Source of the DNA: Mucilaginibacter sp.
Lineage (GTDB): Bacteria > Bacteroidota > Bacteroidia > Sphingobacteriales > Sphingobacteriaceae
Direction: 5' to 3'
NCBI GenBank assembly: GCA_028288315.1
Contig: JAQBNY010000155.1
Span: 1-16,633, forward strand
Length of the DNA: 16,633 bases
The position numbers were made by a program, and so were the translations under genes. A model generated the notes under the pieces. That model was not told the DNA's origin, searched no databases, and worked only from the letters and a program-made list of their open reading frames with translations. Of this stretch, positions 7,501 through 14,080 are shown in pieces (within the stretch, counting starts at the first letter, position 1; each line of letters begins with the position of its first letter).

Positions 7501-7515
7501 TAACCGAACGGTTTC
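7500..7515. promoter_or_regulatory. Downstream operator palindrome, probable ArsR site
   Basis: GTAACC (7500-7505) and GGTTTC (7510-7515) around GAAC form an inverted repeat with one mismatch; the core AACCG/CGGTT is perfect. It begins at the last base of the -7 element and covers the predicted transcription start. It shares the AACCGAAYGGTT core with the upstream site. Confidence 0.62.
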
Positions 7516-7525
7516 AAATAATGAT

Positions 7526-7852
7526 ATGAGAAGAGATGTTTTCCAGGCCATAGCCGACCCTACCCGCAGGGATATTATTAACCTGCTGGCTAAACAGCAA
7601 TTGAATTTGAATGCCGTTGCCGATAATTTTGATATTAGCAGGCCGGCAGTATCAAAGCATATTAAAATATTAACCGAGTGTGGCTTGGTGTTTATAACAC
7701 AGCAGGGCCGCGAACGTTACTGCAAAGCCAACCTGAAAAAGCTTGAACAGGTTGCTACCTGGGCAGATCAGTACCGTGCCTTTTGGACCTGTAAGCTGGA
7801 TGCACTGGAAGATTTTTTAGATAAAGAAACTAATGAACAAAAACTTAAATAA
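7526..7852 (+). CDS. ArsR-family winged-helix transcriptional regulator (SdpR-like, non-metal)
   Basis: A 108-residue dimeric DNA-binding repressor type. It opens with the family hallmark FQAIADPTRRDIINLL (6-21). The helix-turn-helix spans about 29-56 with recognition helix SRPAVSKHIKIL (38-49), and a short wing follows (FITQQGRERYCKAN, 56-69). The metal-binding ELCVCDL-type motif of ArsR/SmtB sensors is absent, so this belongs with the metal-independent SdpR-like branch that is often paired with AHSA1 proteins. It starts at the ATG at 7526. A competing ATG at 7521 meets a stop after two codons. The AHSA1 gene follows after three bases. Two matching palindromes on its promoter suggest autoregulation. 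The inducer is unknown. Confidence 0.93.
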   Translation: MRRDVFQAIADPTRRDIINLLAKQQLNLNAVADNFDISRPAVSKHIKILTECGLVFITQQGRERYCKANLKKLEQVATWADQYRAFWTCKLDALEDFLDKETNEQKLK

Positions 7853-7855
7853 ATT

Positions 7856-8287
7856 ATGGAAACAAAACCGCTGATTGTTGAGCGCACATTGAACGCTCCG
7901 GCAAGCCGTGTATGGCAAGCCTTAACTGAGAATGATAAAATGAAGGAATGGTATTTTAAGCTGGATAGCTTTGAACCCCGCGTTGGTTTCGAGTTTCAAT
8001 TTTATGGCTCGGGAAGTAAAGGTGAAAAGTATTTACACTTATGCCGGATAACAGCTGTTGAACCAGAAAAAAAACTGAACTACACATGGCAATATGATGG
8101 TTTTCCAGGAAGTTCAGAAGTGAGTTTTGAGCTTTTCCCCGAAGGGGATAAAACACTGGTGCGTATAACTCATACCGGCCTTGAAACCTTCCCTCAAGAC
8201 AATCCTGACTTTGCAACTTCAAGCTTCTCTGCAGGCTGGAACCATATCCTGGGTATCAGTTTAAAAGAATATGTAGAGAAACAGTAA
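7856..8287 (+). CDS. AHSA1/SRPBCC-domain protein
   Basis: A 143-residue START/Bet v1-like protein of the AHSA1 (activator of Hsp90 ATPase homologue 1-like) family. It shows the family's opening IVERTLNAPASRVWQALTE (7-25), EWYF (31-34), the mid-domain pattern WQYDGFPGSSEVSFEL (78-93), VRITHTGL (102-109) and a closing helix that starts at SAGWNHIL (125-132). The fold makes a hydrophobic cavity, but bacterial members have no general assigned reaction. The gene starts three bases after the ArsR stop and should be co-transcribed and repressed together with it. ArsR-AHSA1 pairs are widespread, which suggests the second protein binds or processes whatever relieves repression; that is inference. The protein is full length and unremarkable for the family. 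Confidence 0.92.
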   Translation: METKPLIVERTLNAPASRVWQALTENDKMKEWYFKLDSFEPRVGFEFQFYGSGSKGEKYLHLCRITAVEPEKKLNYTWQYDGFPGSSEVSFELFPEGDKTLVRITHTGLETFPQDNPDFATSSFSAGWNHILGISLKEYVEKQ

Positions 8288-8333
8288 CAAGTTATATAGT
8301 TGAATACCTTCTGAACAATGGGTATTCTAAAAC

Positions 8334-8369
8334 AAAAAGGCCGGAGTTATTATAACTCCGGCCTTTTTT
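8334..8369. terminator. Bidirectional intrinsic terminator between AHSA1 and the repeat protein
   Basis: A 17-bp perfect inverted repeat: AAAAAGGCCGGAGTTAT at 8334-8350 and its complement at 8352-8368. The GC-rich part (GGCCGGAG) is flanked by A-run and T-run, so it can end transcripts from both sides. It lies 46 bases past the AHSA1 stop and 20 bases past the stop of the convergent minus-strand gene. Confidence 0.92.
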
Positions 8370-8388
8370 ATATTAACAAAATCCCCAA

Positions 8389-8838
8389 TTATTTATTTGG
8401 TGGTGTTGTTGGGCTAGTCGGGCTTGATGGTGTTGTTGGACTAGATGGTGTTGTTGGACTAGTAGGGCTTGATGGTGTTGTTGGGCTCGGCGTAGTAGGG
8501 CTTGTTGGTGTTGTTGGACTTGATGGTGTTGTTGGACTAGATGGCGTAGTCGGTGTTGTTGGTGTTGTTGGACTATTTGGGTCACGAGGTATACTCGGAT
8601 TTGTAGGATCTGTAGGTGTATTAGGGTTTGTTGGTGTTGTTGGGTAAGCCGATGGGTTAGTTGTTGTACCTGTTTGCTTAGTTGTTTTATTTGAACGCTT
8701 TTTAGGTACAGTATCTTGGTTTACAGTGATAGTACCATTTGTTAATATTGCTTTATCCGTTGTGTGTGTTGTTTTTGCTGTGGCATATCCTAATGCGCAT
8801 GTGGCTGCTACGGCCATTATCAAACTTATCTTTTTCAT
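8389..8838 (-). CDS. Exported Pro/Thr/Ser-rich tandem-repeat protein
   Basis: A 149-residue hypothetical protein. Residues 1-21 are a signal peptide (MKK, hydrophobic core, probable cleavage after ATA at 19-21). A basic, Thr-rich linker (about 22-63) follows, then a low-complexity tract (about 66-147) built from TTPSSP, TTPTTP and TSPTTP units and ending in PPNK. No lipobox cysteine sits at the cleavage site (C14 is inside the hydrophobic core), and no anchor or sorting domain is seen. Pro/Thr tracts of this kind usually form extended, stiff, wall- or surface-exposed linkers, and the Thr/Ser could be O-glycosylated as in other Bacteroidota exported proteins. That is inference; I recognise no family. 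It is a single gene sharing a bidirectional terminator with the AHSA1 gene. The repeat tract could vary in length by slippage without shifting frame. Confidence 0.72.
   Translation of the reverse strand: MKKISLIMAVAATCALGYATAKTTHTTDKAILTNGTITVNQDTVPKKRSNKTTKQTGTTTNPSAYPTTPTNPNTPTDPTNPSIPRDPNSPTTPTTPTTPSSPTTPSSPTTPTSPTTPSPTTPSSPTSPTTPSSPTTPSSPTSPTTPPNK
8398..8643 (-). repeat. In-frame tandem repeats encoding TTPSSP-like hexapeptides
   Basis: The coding tract repeats roughly 9- and 18-base units; on the plus strand these read as variants of GGTGTTGTTGGACTAGAT. All units are multiples of three, so frame is kept. Units differ by scattered substitutions, with the most regular part at 8400-8570. 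The other frames are also open here because of the periodicity, which produces spurious Gly/Val- and Gln/His-rich reading frames. Confidence 0.8.
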
Positions 8839-9122
8839 ACTGCTTATTTATATAATGATTTATATTAATTAACTTATAACTACAACTATTAACCATAGAT
8901 AATGTTTTTACTTTTTTTACAGATGCAGCTTGCACTATAATTCTATCTATTTCGGATTATCTGTCAAAACTGCAATTTCTTCCCATGTTTAACAGATAGA
9001 GTAACCTTTAGTTATTTAATATTAATTCAACAATAAAATATTTTATTATAAATTAAACAAAGAATTCCCTTTTATTGTTTGTTGATATAGTATTCCACAA
9101 CTTCATTAATCACTATATCATC
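8839..9122. other. Divergent AT-rich intergenic region upstream of the DUF892 gene
   Basis: The region carries no gene. It should hold promoters for both the exported repeat protein and the DUF892-catalase unit, but no exact TTTG/TAnnTTTG pair was found on either strand. A perfect 16-base AT palindrome lies at 9032-9047, and a longer inverted repeat next to the start codon is listed separately. Confidence 0.55.
9083..9120. promoter_or_regulatory. Inverted repeat abutting the DUF892 start codon
   Basis: TGATATAGT (9083-9091) and ACTATATCA (9112-9120) are perfect 9-bp arms with a 20-base loop. Allowing one mismatch extends the arms to 11. The repeat ends two bases before the ATG at 9123. It could be an operator for a dimeric regulator or an mRNA hairpin controlling translation. 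The AT-rich arms favour a protein site over a stable RNA stem. Confidence 0.45.
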
Positions 9123-9674
9123 ATGAAAAAAGAAACCAATACAGAACCAGATTTCTCCACTAAAACTTCGCCAACGGCTGAACCTGCTCTATTAGAATTA
9201 TTTAAAGACAGTATAATGGATATTTACTGGGCTGAAAACCACCTTGTAAAAAACCTGCCAAAGATGATATCGGCAGCTACCTCAGGTAAGTTAAAAAGCA
9301 CCATAACTGATCACCTGGAACAAACCAAAGGACATGTTAGTCGGCTGGAAAAGGTATTTTCATTGTTAGGCCAGGAACCTTTGGCAAAAAAATGCGATGC
9401 AATGGAAGGTTTAACCAAAGAAGGAGAAGGAATTATTGAAAGCACCGAAGAAGGAACAGCCACAAGAGATGTAGGCATTATTCTTGCTTCACAAAAAGTT
9501 GAGCATTACGAGATAGCAACTTATGGTGGCTTAACTCAATTGGCAAAAACATTAGGGTTGAGTGATATAGCAAACCTGCTGTATCAAACGCTTACAGAAG
9601 AAAAAGCGGCAGATGAGTTATTAACCGATGTAGCTGAAAACGAGATCAATTACAAGGCATCAGAAGAAGCCTAA
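9123..9674 (+). CDS. DUF892 (YciE/YciF-type) ferritin-like protein
   Basis: A 183-residue four-helix ferritin-like protein. Candidate di-iron ligands sit in the expected helices: E38 in DIYWAENHL, E66 and H71 in DHLEQTKGHVSRLE, E127/H128/E130 in KVEHYE, and E159/E160 in LTEEKAADELL. Members of the family such as E. coli YciE/YciF are stress-induced, and their structures show a ferritin-like fold. A reaction is not established; iron handling or peroxide protection is the usual suggestion. I start at the ATG (MKKETNTEPDF), not at the TTG 16 codons upstream, because the extension would translate through the inverted repeat and adds no family sequence. The catalase gene follows after 23 bases with no terminator, so the two form an oxidative-stress operon. 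Residues 1-20 are a disordered, polar leader. Confidence 0.92.
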   Translation: MKKETNTEPDFSTKTSPTAEPALLELFKDSIMDIYWAENHLVKNLPKMISAATSGKLKSTITDHLEQTKGHVSRLEKVFSLLGQEPLAKKCDAMEGLTKEGEGIIESTEEGTATRDVGIILASQKVEHYEIATYGGLTQLAKTLGLSDIANLLYQTLTEEKAADELLTDVAENEINYKASEEA

Positions 9675-9697
9675 TAAACCTTAAAGCATAAATTATA

Positions 9698-11863
9698 ATG
9701 GCAAATAAGAAAACCAAGCCGGAAAAACCTACTGCGGAACCAAGCAATAAAAAAAGCGAACAACTGGGCCAATTCAGAGATGATGCAAATGGTCAGTTAA
9801 TGACTACCAACACAGGTACAAAAATAAACGACGACCAAAACACACTAAAGGCCAGTGACCGTGGCCCATCCCTGCTGGAAGACTTTATCTTTAGAGAAAA
9901 GATAACACACTTTGATCATGAGCGTATTCCTGAACGGGTGGTGCACGCCCGCGGATCTGGTGCTCATGGGGTGTTTAAAGTATATGAAAGCCAATCAGCA
10001 GTAACCAAAGCGCTTTTTCTGAATGATACAGAAACAGAAACACCTGTATTTGTGCGTTTCTCAACTGTTGCAGGTTCTCGCGGATCAACCGATTTGGCGA
10101 GGGATGTGCGCGGTTTTGCAGTAAGATTTTATACGCAGGAAGGTAATTTTGATTTAGTGGGCAACAACATCCCGGTATTTTTCATACAGGATGCTATTAA
10201 ATTCCCCGATGTGATCCATGCAGTAAAACCAGAACCTGATAACGAAATACCGCAGGCAGCATCTGCTCATGACACATTTTGGGACTTTATTTCTTTAACG
10301 CCAGAATCAACCCATATGATTATGTGGGTAATGAGCGACCGTGCTATACCGCGCAGTTACCGTATGATGGAAGGTTTTGGGGTACATACTTTCAGGTTTG
10401 TAAATGCCGATGGCGTGGCCAGTTTTGTAAAATTCCACTGGAAACCATTATTGGGTGTGCATTCTGTTGCCTGGGATGAAGCGCAAAATATATCAGGTAA
10501 AGATCCGGACTTTCATCGTCGTGACCTTTGGGATTCTATTGAAAGCGGCGCTTTCCCTGAGTGGGAACTAGGTGTACAAATTGTACCGCAAGAAGATGAG
10601 TTTAAGTTTGAATTTGATTTGCTTGATGCTACCAAGATTATCCCTGAAGAGCTGGTACCTGTACAACGCATTGGCAAAATGACACTAAACCGCAACCCGG
10701 ATAACTTTTTTGCCGAAACTGAACAAATAGCTTTTCACTTAGGGCACATTGTGCCGGGTATTGATTTTACTAATGACCCATTATTACAGGGCCGGTTATT
10801 CTCTTATACCGATACCCAATTACTGCGTTTAGGCGGGCCAAACTTTCAGGAAATTCCTATTAACCGCCCAGTTGTACCGGTTTATAATAACCAGCGCGAC
10901 GGACATATGCGACAGGCTATTAATGCCGGCAAAACCAGTTATGGCCCAAACTCGTTAGGCGGTAATTCCCCTGCCCAGGCCAAAGCTACCGAAGGTGGCT
11001 ATGTTAGCTATAATGAACGCATTGATGGCCGTAAAATAAGGGTAAGAAGCAAAAGCTTTTTAGACCACTTTAGTCAGGCAAGGTTATTCTTTAACAGCCA
11101 GTCTGACCCGGAAAAGAACCATATAATAGATGCTTTGAGCTTTGAATTAGGCAAAGTTAAAACCATTGCTATTCGCGAACGCATGCTGGGTATCTTATCT
11201 ATGGTAGATAAAGGGCTTGCTGCAGAAGTAGCCTATGCATTAGGCTTGCATGTACCAACCCCCGAAACTCCTATTAATAAAAATATCCCTGCTGATGCTG
11301 ATCCGGGAGATTACGAATCTGTACAGGTAGAAAGTTCACTCAAAAAGTCAGAGGCCCTAAGCATGGCTAATACGATAAAGGATAGTATTCAAACACGTAA
11401 GGTGGCTATACTGGCTGCCGATGGTGTGGATGAAAAGTCATTATTCGCGGTTAAAGAAGCTATAGAAGAGGAAGGTGGCGCAGTTGAAGTTATTGCGCCC
11501 AGGTTAGGTTTTATCATGTCTCAAAATGATGAACAGATCCAAGTAGATGACACATTCTTAACCACCGCATCTGTTTTATTTGACGCGGTTTATGTACCTG
11601 GTGGCACCAACAGCGTTGCTTCTATTGCAGCCGAGGCCAATGCCATTCATTTTTTGAACGAGGCATTTAAACATTGTAAGCCAATAGCAGCAGATGCTAA
11701 TGCCATGCAAGTTTTAGAAGCCACTTATTTCAGTAAAAAAATGGAGAATGATGAAGGCGTTATAGTGAGTGACGATGCCGAAGGCTTAGCCAGTGAATTT
11801 ATTGAAGCTATTAAGCAGCACCGTTTCTGGGAAAGAGAAAAACCGAGAAGAATACCTGCTTAA
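9698..11863 (+). CDS. katE: Large-subunit catalase of HPII (KatE) type with C-terminal DJ-1/PfpI-like domain
   Basis: A haem catalase of 721 residues that degrades H2O2 to water and oxygen. The catalytic pair is H83 (VVHARGSGAHG) and N156 (VGNNIPVFFIQD); the haem-ligand Tyr is Y370 (RLFSYTDTQ). All three lie exactly 45 residues before their E. coli HPII counterparts (H128, N201, Y415). H347 likewise matches HPII H392, so the unusual His-Tyr cross-link is possible. The N-terminal about 60 residues are polar and start without a signal peptide, so the enzyme is cytoplasmic. Residues about 566-705 form the glutaminase-like/DJ-1 domain typical of large catalases; the DJ-1 nucleophile position is Ala (PIAADANAM, 662-670), so this domain should be non-catalytic. 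The gene lies 23 bases after the DUF892 gene and ends at a strong shared terminator. No truncation is seen. Confidence 0.96.
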   Translation: MANKKTKPEKPTAEPSNKKSEQLGQFRDDANGQLMTTNTGTKINDDQNTLKASDRGPSLLEDFIFREKITHFDHERIPERVVHARGSGAHGVFKVYESQSAVTKALFLNDTETETPVFVRFSTVAGSRGSTDLARDVRGFAVRFYTQEGNFDLVGNNIPVFFIQDAIKFPDVIHAVKPEPDNEIPQAASAHDTFWDFISLTPESTHMIMWVMSDRAIPRSYRMMEGFGVHTFRFVNADGVASFVKFHWKPLLGVHSVAWDEAQNISGKDPDFHRRDLWDSIESGAFPEWELGVQIVPQEDEFKFEFDLLDATKIIPEELVPVQRIGKMTLNRNPDNFFAETEQIAFHLGHIVPGIDFTNDPLLQGRLFSYTDTQLLRLGGPNFQEIPINRPVVPVYNNQRDGHMRQAINAGKTSYGPNSLGGNSPAQAKATEGGYVSYNERIDGRKIRVRSKSFLDHFSQARLFFNSQSDPEKNHIIDALSFELGKVKTIAIRERMLGILSMVDKGLAAEVAYALGLHVPTPETPINKNIPADADPGDYESVQVESSLKKSEALSMANTIKDSIQTRKVAILAADGVDEKSLFAVKEAIEEEGGAVEVIAPRLGFIMSQNDEQIQVDDTFLTTASVLFDAVYVPGGTNSVASIAAEANAIHFLNEAFKHCKPIAADANAMQVLEATYFSKKMENDEGVIVSDDAEGLASEFIEAIKQHRFWEREKPRRIPA

Positions 11864-11870
11864 ATGTAAT

Positions 11871-11903
11871 AAAAAAAGTCCTCCGGTTAAGAGGACTTTT
11901 TTT
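11871..11903. terminator. Bidirectional terminator between catalase and ankyrin gene
   Basis: AAAAAAAGTCCTC (11871-11883) and GAGGACTTTTTTT (11891-11903) pair perfectly around a 7-base loop. The A-run and T-run make it usable from both directions. The right arm overlaps the ankyrin gene's stop codon (11902-11904) by two bases, so that gene ends directly in its terminator. Confidence 0.92.
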
Positions 11904-12375
11904 ATTGTTCTAATATTGCAATTGCACCTTCATTGCCTTGCTGTGCGGCAATATCAAATACCGATAGGCCCCTTGAGTCAAGAATAGTTTTATCTGCTCC
12001 ATTATCCAATAATTGCTTAACCATACCATTGCGCCCAAACATAGCAGCAAACATTAAAGCTGTGCCACCATTGCCATGCTGCTGGTTTAAATTCGCGCCC
12101 TCATCAATCAATAGCTGGGCTATATCGCTGTATCCTTTAAAGCAAACGCCCATTAATGCGGTATTACCGCCAAAATCAGCAGCGTTAATATCTGCTCCCG
12201 CATCAATCAATACTTTTGCAGCTTCATATCGATTATTATAGCAAGCAATGATAAGGGGAGTGTATCCCTTTTCATCTTTAAAATTAAAATTAGTGTTCTG
12301 GCTTGCCAGTTCCTTTAATACGGGCACCTCCCCAATTCGGGCAGCATGTATAATAGCAGTATGTAGTATATCCAT
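11902..12375 (-). CDS. Small ankyrin-repeat protein
   Basis: A 157-residue protein made almost wholly of ankyrin repeats, with no signal peptide or membrane helix. Consensus repeats are visible at about 35-67 (KGYTPLIIAC, then LIDAGADINAAD), 70-100 (GNTALMGVCF, then LIDEGANLN) and 103-133 (GGTALMFAAM, then LLDNGADKT). A degenerate N-terminal cap (about 4-31) and a C-terminal cap (about 136-157) complete it. Such proteins bind other proteins. In Pseudomonas aeruginosa, AnkB is encoded next to catalase KatB and is needed for its full activity. Here the gene is convergent with a large catalase, so a similar partnership is possible but inferred. The start is the ATG beginning MDILHTAIIHAARIG, where the first repeat's helix begins. 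It is a single gene. A short 91-base gap separates it from the upstream Smr gene on the same strand. Confidence 0.9.
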   Translation of the reverse strand: MDILHTAIIHAARIGEVPVLKELASQNTNFNFKDEKGYTPLIIACYNNRYEAAKVLIDAGADINAADFGGNTALMGVCFKGYSDIAQLLIDEGANLNQQHGNGGTALMFAAMFGRNGMVKQLLDNGADKTILDSRGLSVFDIAAQQGNEGAIAILEQ

Positions 12376-12466
12376 ACCCCATCAAACACATTTTGTAATA
12401 CAAAAGTTTAAGCCCAGTTGCTTATTTATATTACAACCAATATCTAACTCAAAATAAATTCTTAGG

Positions 12467-13411
12467 TTACTTCAAAACAACCTTTGTAGCCCCATAACCA
12501 AATTTCTCTTTACGGGCATCCATAAAGGTTTGTACTTTGGGGTGTTTACTTAGCAGTTTGTGCAACTCGTGTTTTAAAATACCATTACCTGTCCCGTGGA
12601 TGAAAGTAATATCGGGCATTTGGTGGACTATAGCAGCATCTAACGCTTTTTTAAAATTGTCTGTCTGGATGTTCAATATCTCACTGCTGCTTAAAAACTG
12701 GTAATCATCGCGCAGCTTTTCAATATGCAGGTCAAGCTCACTTACGGGCTTTTGCACCTCCTGCTTTTCCTGGGCAGGTTTAAAAAAGCTTTCTTTTAGT
12801 TTTTGGGCATCTATTATCAGTTCGGGCTCGTCAAGCTGTATCAGCCATGCTTGCTGCTTTAAAATTGGGACTAATTTTTTAGCGCCCGAAAAATCTTTTG
12901 CCTTAAACTGCTCTGTTATATTTAAGGGTGCTACCAAAGGCTGATTTTGCCTTGTGAAAAACAAAATCTGAAAAATAAATTTTGGCCACAATTGCAGGTC
13001 GGAAAGTTTTGCAGAATATATTTTAGCCGAAGACTGAGGTTCAATAATACCTGCAAATTCGCCTTTGAGCGTTTTCTGCTGCTCAGTAGTAACAGCGGTT
13101 AATAGTTGGTAAGATGTTTCGTTTACCAGATATAAATGTACCAGCGCGTTTGCTTTAGCATCGGTTACAACAGCAATATGCACACCCTTGCTTTTAAACT
13201 CACCTGCAGGCAGGTTTGTTGGTGCAACGTAATCTTCATCATGGCTTACAGCGCCATGCCCGTGAACGTATGTTACTTTGCTGGCTAGTACAGGTATCTC
13301 AAAATCATCCTCTACTGTTACCCCTATCATTTGCTCATCTATAATGCGGGTTATATAGCCTTCCAGCTTCTCGTCAACAAACCGCACAAAATCACCTAAT
13401 TTATATCTCAT
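12467..13411 (-). CDS. DUF2027-Smr domain protein
   Basis: A 314-residue protein found mainly in Bacteroidota. The N-terminus (MRYKLGDFVRFVDEKLEGY) begins a small beta-barrel-like DUF2027 domain. A middle region of about 150 residues contains SKGVHIAVV and LWPKFIFQILFFT. A charged Lys/Glu/Gln linker (about 205-222) leads to the C-terminal Smr domain (about 224-314), with LDLH at 226-229 and the signature HGTGNG at 272-277, ending FGYGATKVVLK. Smr domains occur at the C-terminus of MutS2 and alone, and many are nucleases acting on DNA or RNA; both LDxH and HGxGxG signatures are intact here. I prefer the ATG at 13409-13411 over a TTG seven codons upstream, because a -7-like element (TACCTTTG, 13430-13437, minus strand) covers that TTG. 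No mismatch-repair gene is nearby. The biological target is unknown. Confidence 0.9.
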   Translation of the reverse strand: MRYKLGDFVRFVDEKLEGYITRIIDEQMIGVTVEDDFEIPVLASKVTYVHGHGAVSHDEDYVAPTNLPAGEFKSKGVHIAVVTDAKANALVHLYLVNETSYQLLTAVTTEQQKTLKGEFAGIIEPQSSAKIYSAKLSDLQLWPKFIFQILFFTRQNQPLVAPLNITEQFKAKDFSGAKKLVPILKQQAWLIQLDEPELIIDAQKLKESFFKPAQEKQEVQKPVSELDLHIEKLRDDYQFLSSSEILNIQTDNFKKALDAAIVHQMPDITFIHGTGNGILKHELHKLLSKHPKVQTFMDARKEKFGYGATKVVLK

Positions 13412-13429
13412 GTTTTTATAAGTAGAATA

Positions 13430-13437
13430 CAAAGGTA
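13430..13437 (-). promoter_or_regulatory. Possible -7 element of the Smr gene
   Basis: TACCTTTG on the minus strand matches TAnnTTTG and lies 18 bases upstream of the chosen ATG, giving a leader of about 12 bases. No TTG or TTTG is found at the usual distance upstream, so this is a weak call. Confidence 0.35.
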
Positions 13438-13552
13438 TTTATTAATACACTATTACCTCATTTATTAAACTTACATTTACATAGCAATTCAGTTTTTAAA
13501 CTTTGATGAAAAAATCAGAGTTTTACCCTCCTTACCCATTAATTTAAACATC

Positions 13553-14056
13553 ATGCCAAACACTTCAGCCGCCCCTGATAATCATTTTTTGAAAGCTATT
13601 TTCACTCATCATCTTAACCGCATATATAACGGAAAATGCTTTTTAAGAAACAACATTGATCACTTGATGAGCTTAGCTTCATTTAAAGGCCTGCAATTGG
13701 CTCTGGAAGAATTTGGGCACGACGTAAAAAATCAGATTGCCCGCATGGACGAAATTTACAAACTAATTAACGAGAAGCCCGTTGACCTTAATTGTAACCC
13801 AATTACAAACATTATTAAAAATGAGTTTTGTTTAGATGAGAAGCAAACCATGCCTATTTTAAATGACCTGGATATAATGCTTTATGTACAATTGCTGGAG
13901 CATGTTAACATAACATCATATCGTATGCTTATAATGATAGCTAAACTATTAAAATACGATGACGCTAAACAACTGCTTATTGAAAACTTTGACGAATCTG
14001 CTGATAACGACAAGCTGTTTTTGCTGATAGCTAAAGAATATATTACCAGCGATTAA
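13553..14056 (+). CDS. Divergent DUF892-like protein lacking most metal-ligand candidates
   Basis: A 167-residue, all-helical protein that aligns by eye, without large gaps, with the DUF892 protein encoded at 9123-9674. Anchors are LFKDSIMDIYW with IFTHHLNRIYN, VSRLEKVFSLLGQEP with IARMDEIYKLINEKP, KVEHYEIATYGGL with LLEHVNITSYRML, and LAKTLGLSDIANLL with IAKLLKYDDAKQLL. Several candidate iron ligands are changed: E38 to K28, E66 to H, H71 to Q61, E130 to N. The E116-H117 pair remains. This suggests a ferritin-like fold that no longer builds a normal di-iron site. It is a single gene starting at an ATG after an A/T-rich leader, and a hairpin follows its stop. It has no signal peptide. The fold assignment is inference from this one pairwise comparison; a role in iron or stress is not shown. 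Confidence 0.75.
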   Translation: MPNTSAAPDNHFLKAIFTHHLNRIYNGKCFLRNNIDHLMSLASFKGLQLALEEFGHDVKNQIARMDEIYKLINEKPVDLNCNPITNIIKNEFCLDEKQTMPILNDLDIMLYVQLLEHVNITSYRMLIMIAKLLKYDDAKQLLIENFDESADNDKLFLLIAKEYITSD

Positions 14057-14080
14057 TTATCTGATAATTTGCCTGTAAAA

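Noticed and set aside
7521..7529. Two-codon mini-ORF (ATG ATA TGA) whose stop overlaps the ArsR ATG
   Set aside because: It could affect initiation, but chance is likely in such an AT-rich leader; kept only as a note.
8398..8643. Regular repeats that might suggest a CRISPR array
   Set aside because: Units are short, contiguous and degenerate with no unique spacers; they encode a Pro/Thr/Ser tract.
8318..8647. Plus-strand Gly/Val/Leu/Asp repeat reading frame opposite the exported protein
   Set aside because: It is open only because the repeat unit is a multiple of three and stop-free. It starts inside the terminator-proximal region, has no family resemblance, and the minus-strand frame has a signal peptide.
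9032..9047. Perfect 16-base AT-only palindrome
   Set aside because: It is composed only of A and T in a very AT-rich gap, so chance is likely and there is no link to a regulator.
9075..9122. TTG start giving a 16-residue longer DUF892 protein
   Set aside because: The extension runs through the inverted repeat and adds no family sequence; the ATG at 9123 gives a normal polar N-terminus.
13412..13432. TTG start giving a seven-residue longer Smr protein
   Set aside because: A -7-like element covers that codon, and the ATG at 13411 opens directly into the conserved MRYKLGDFVRF.
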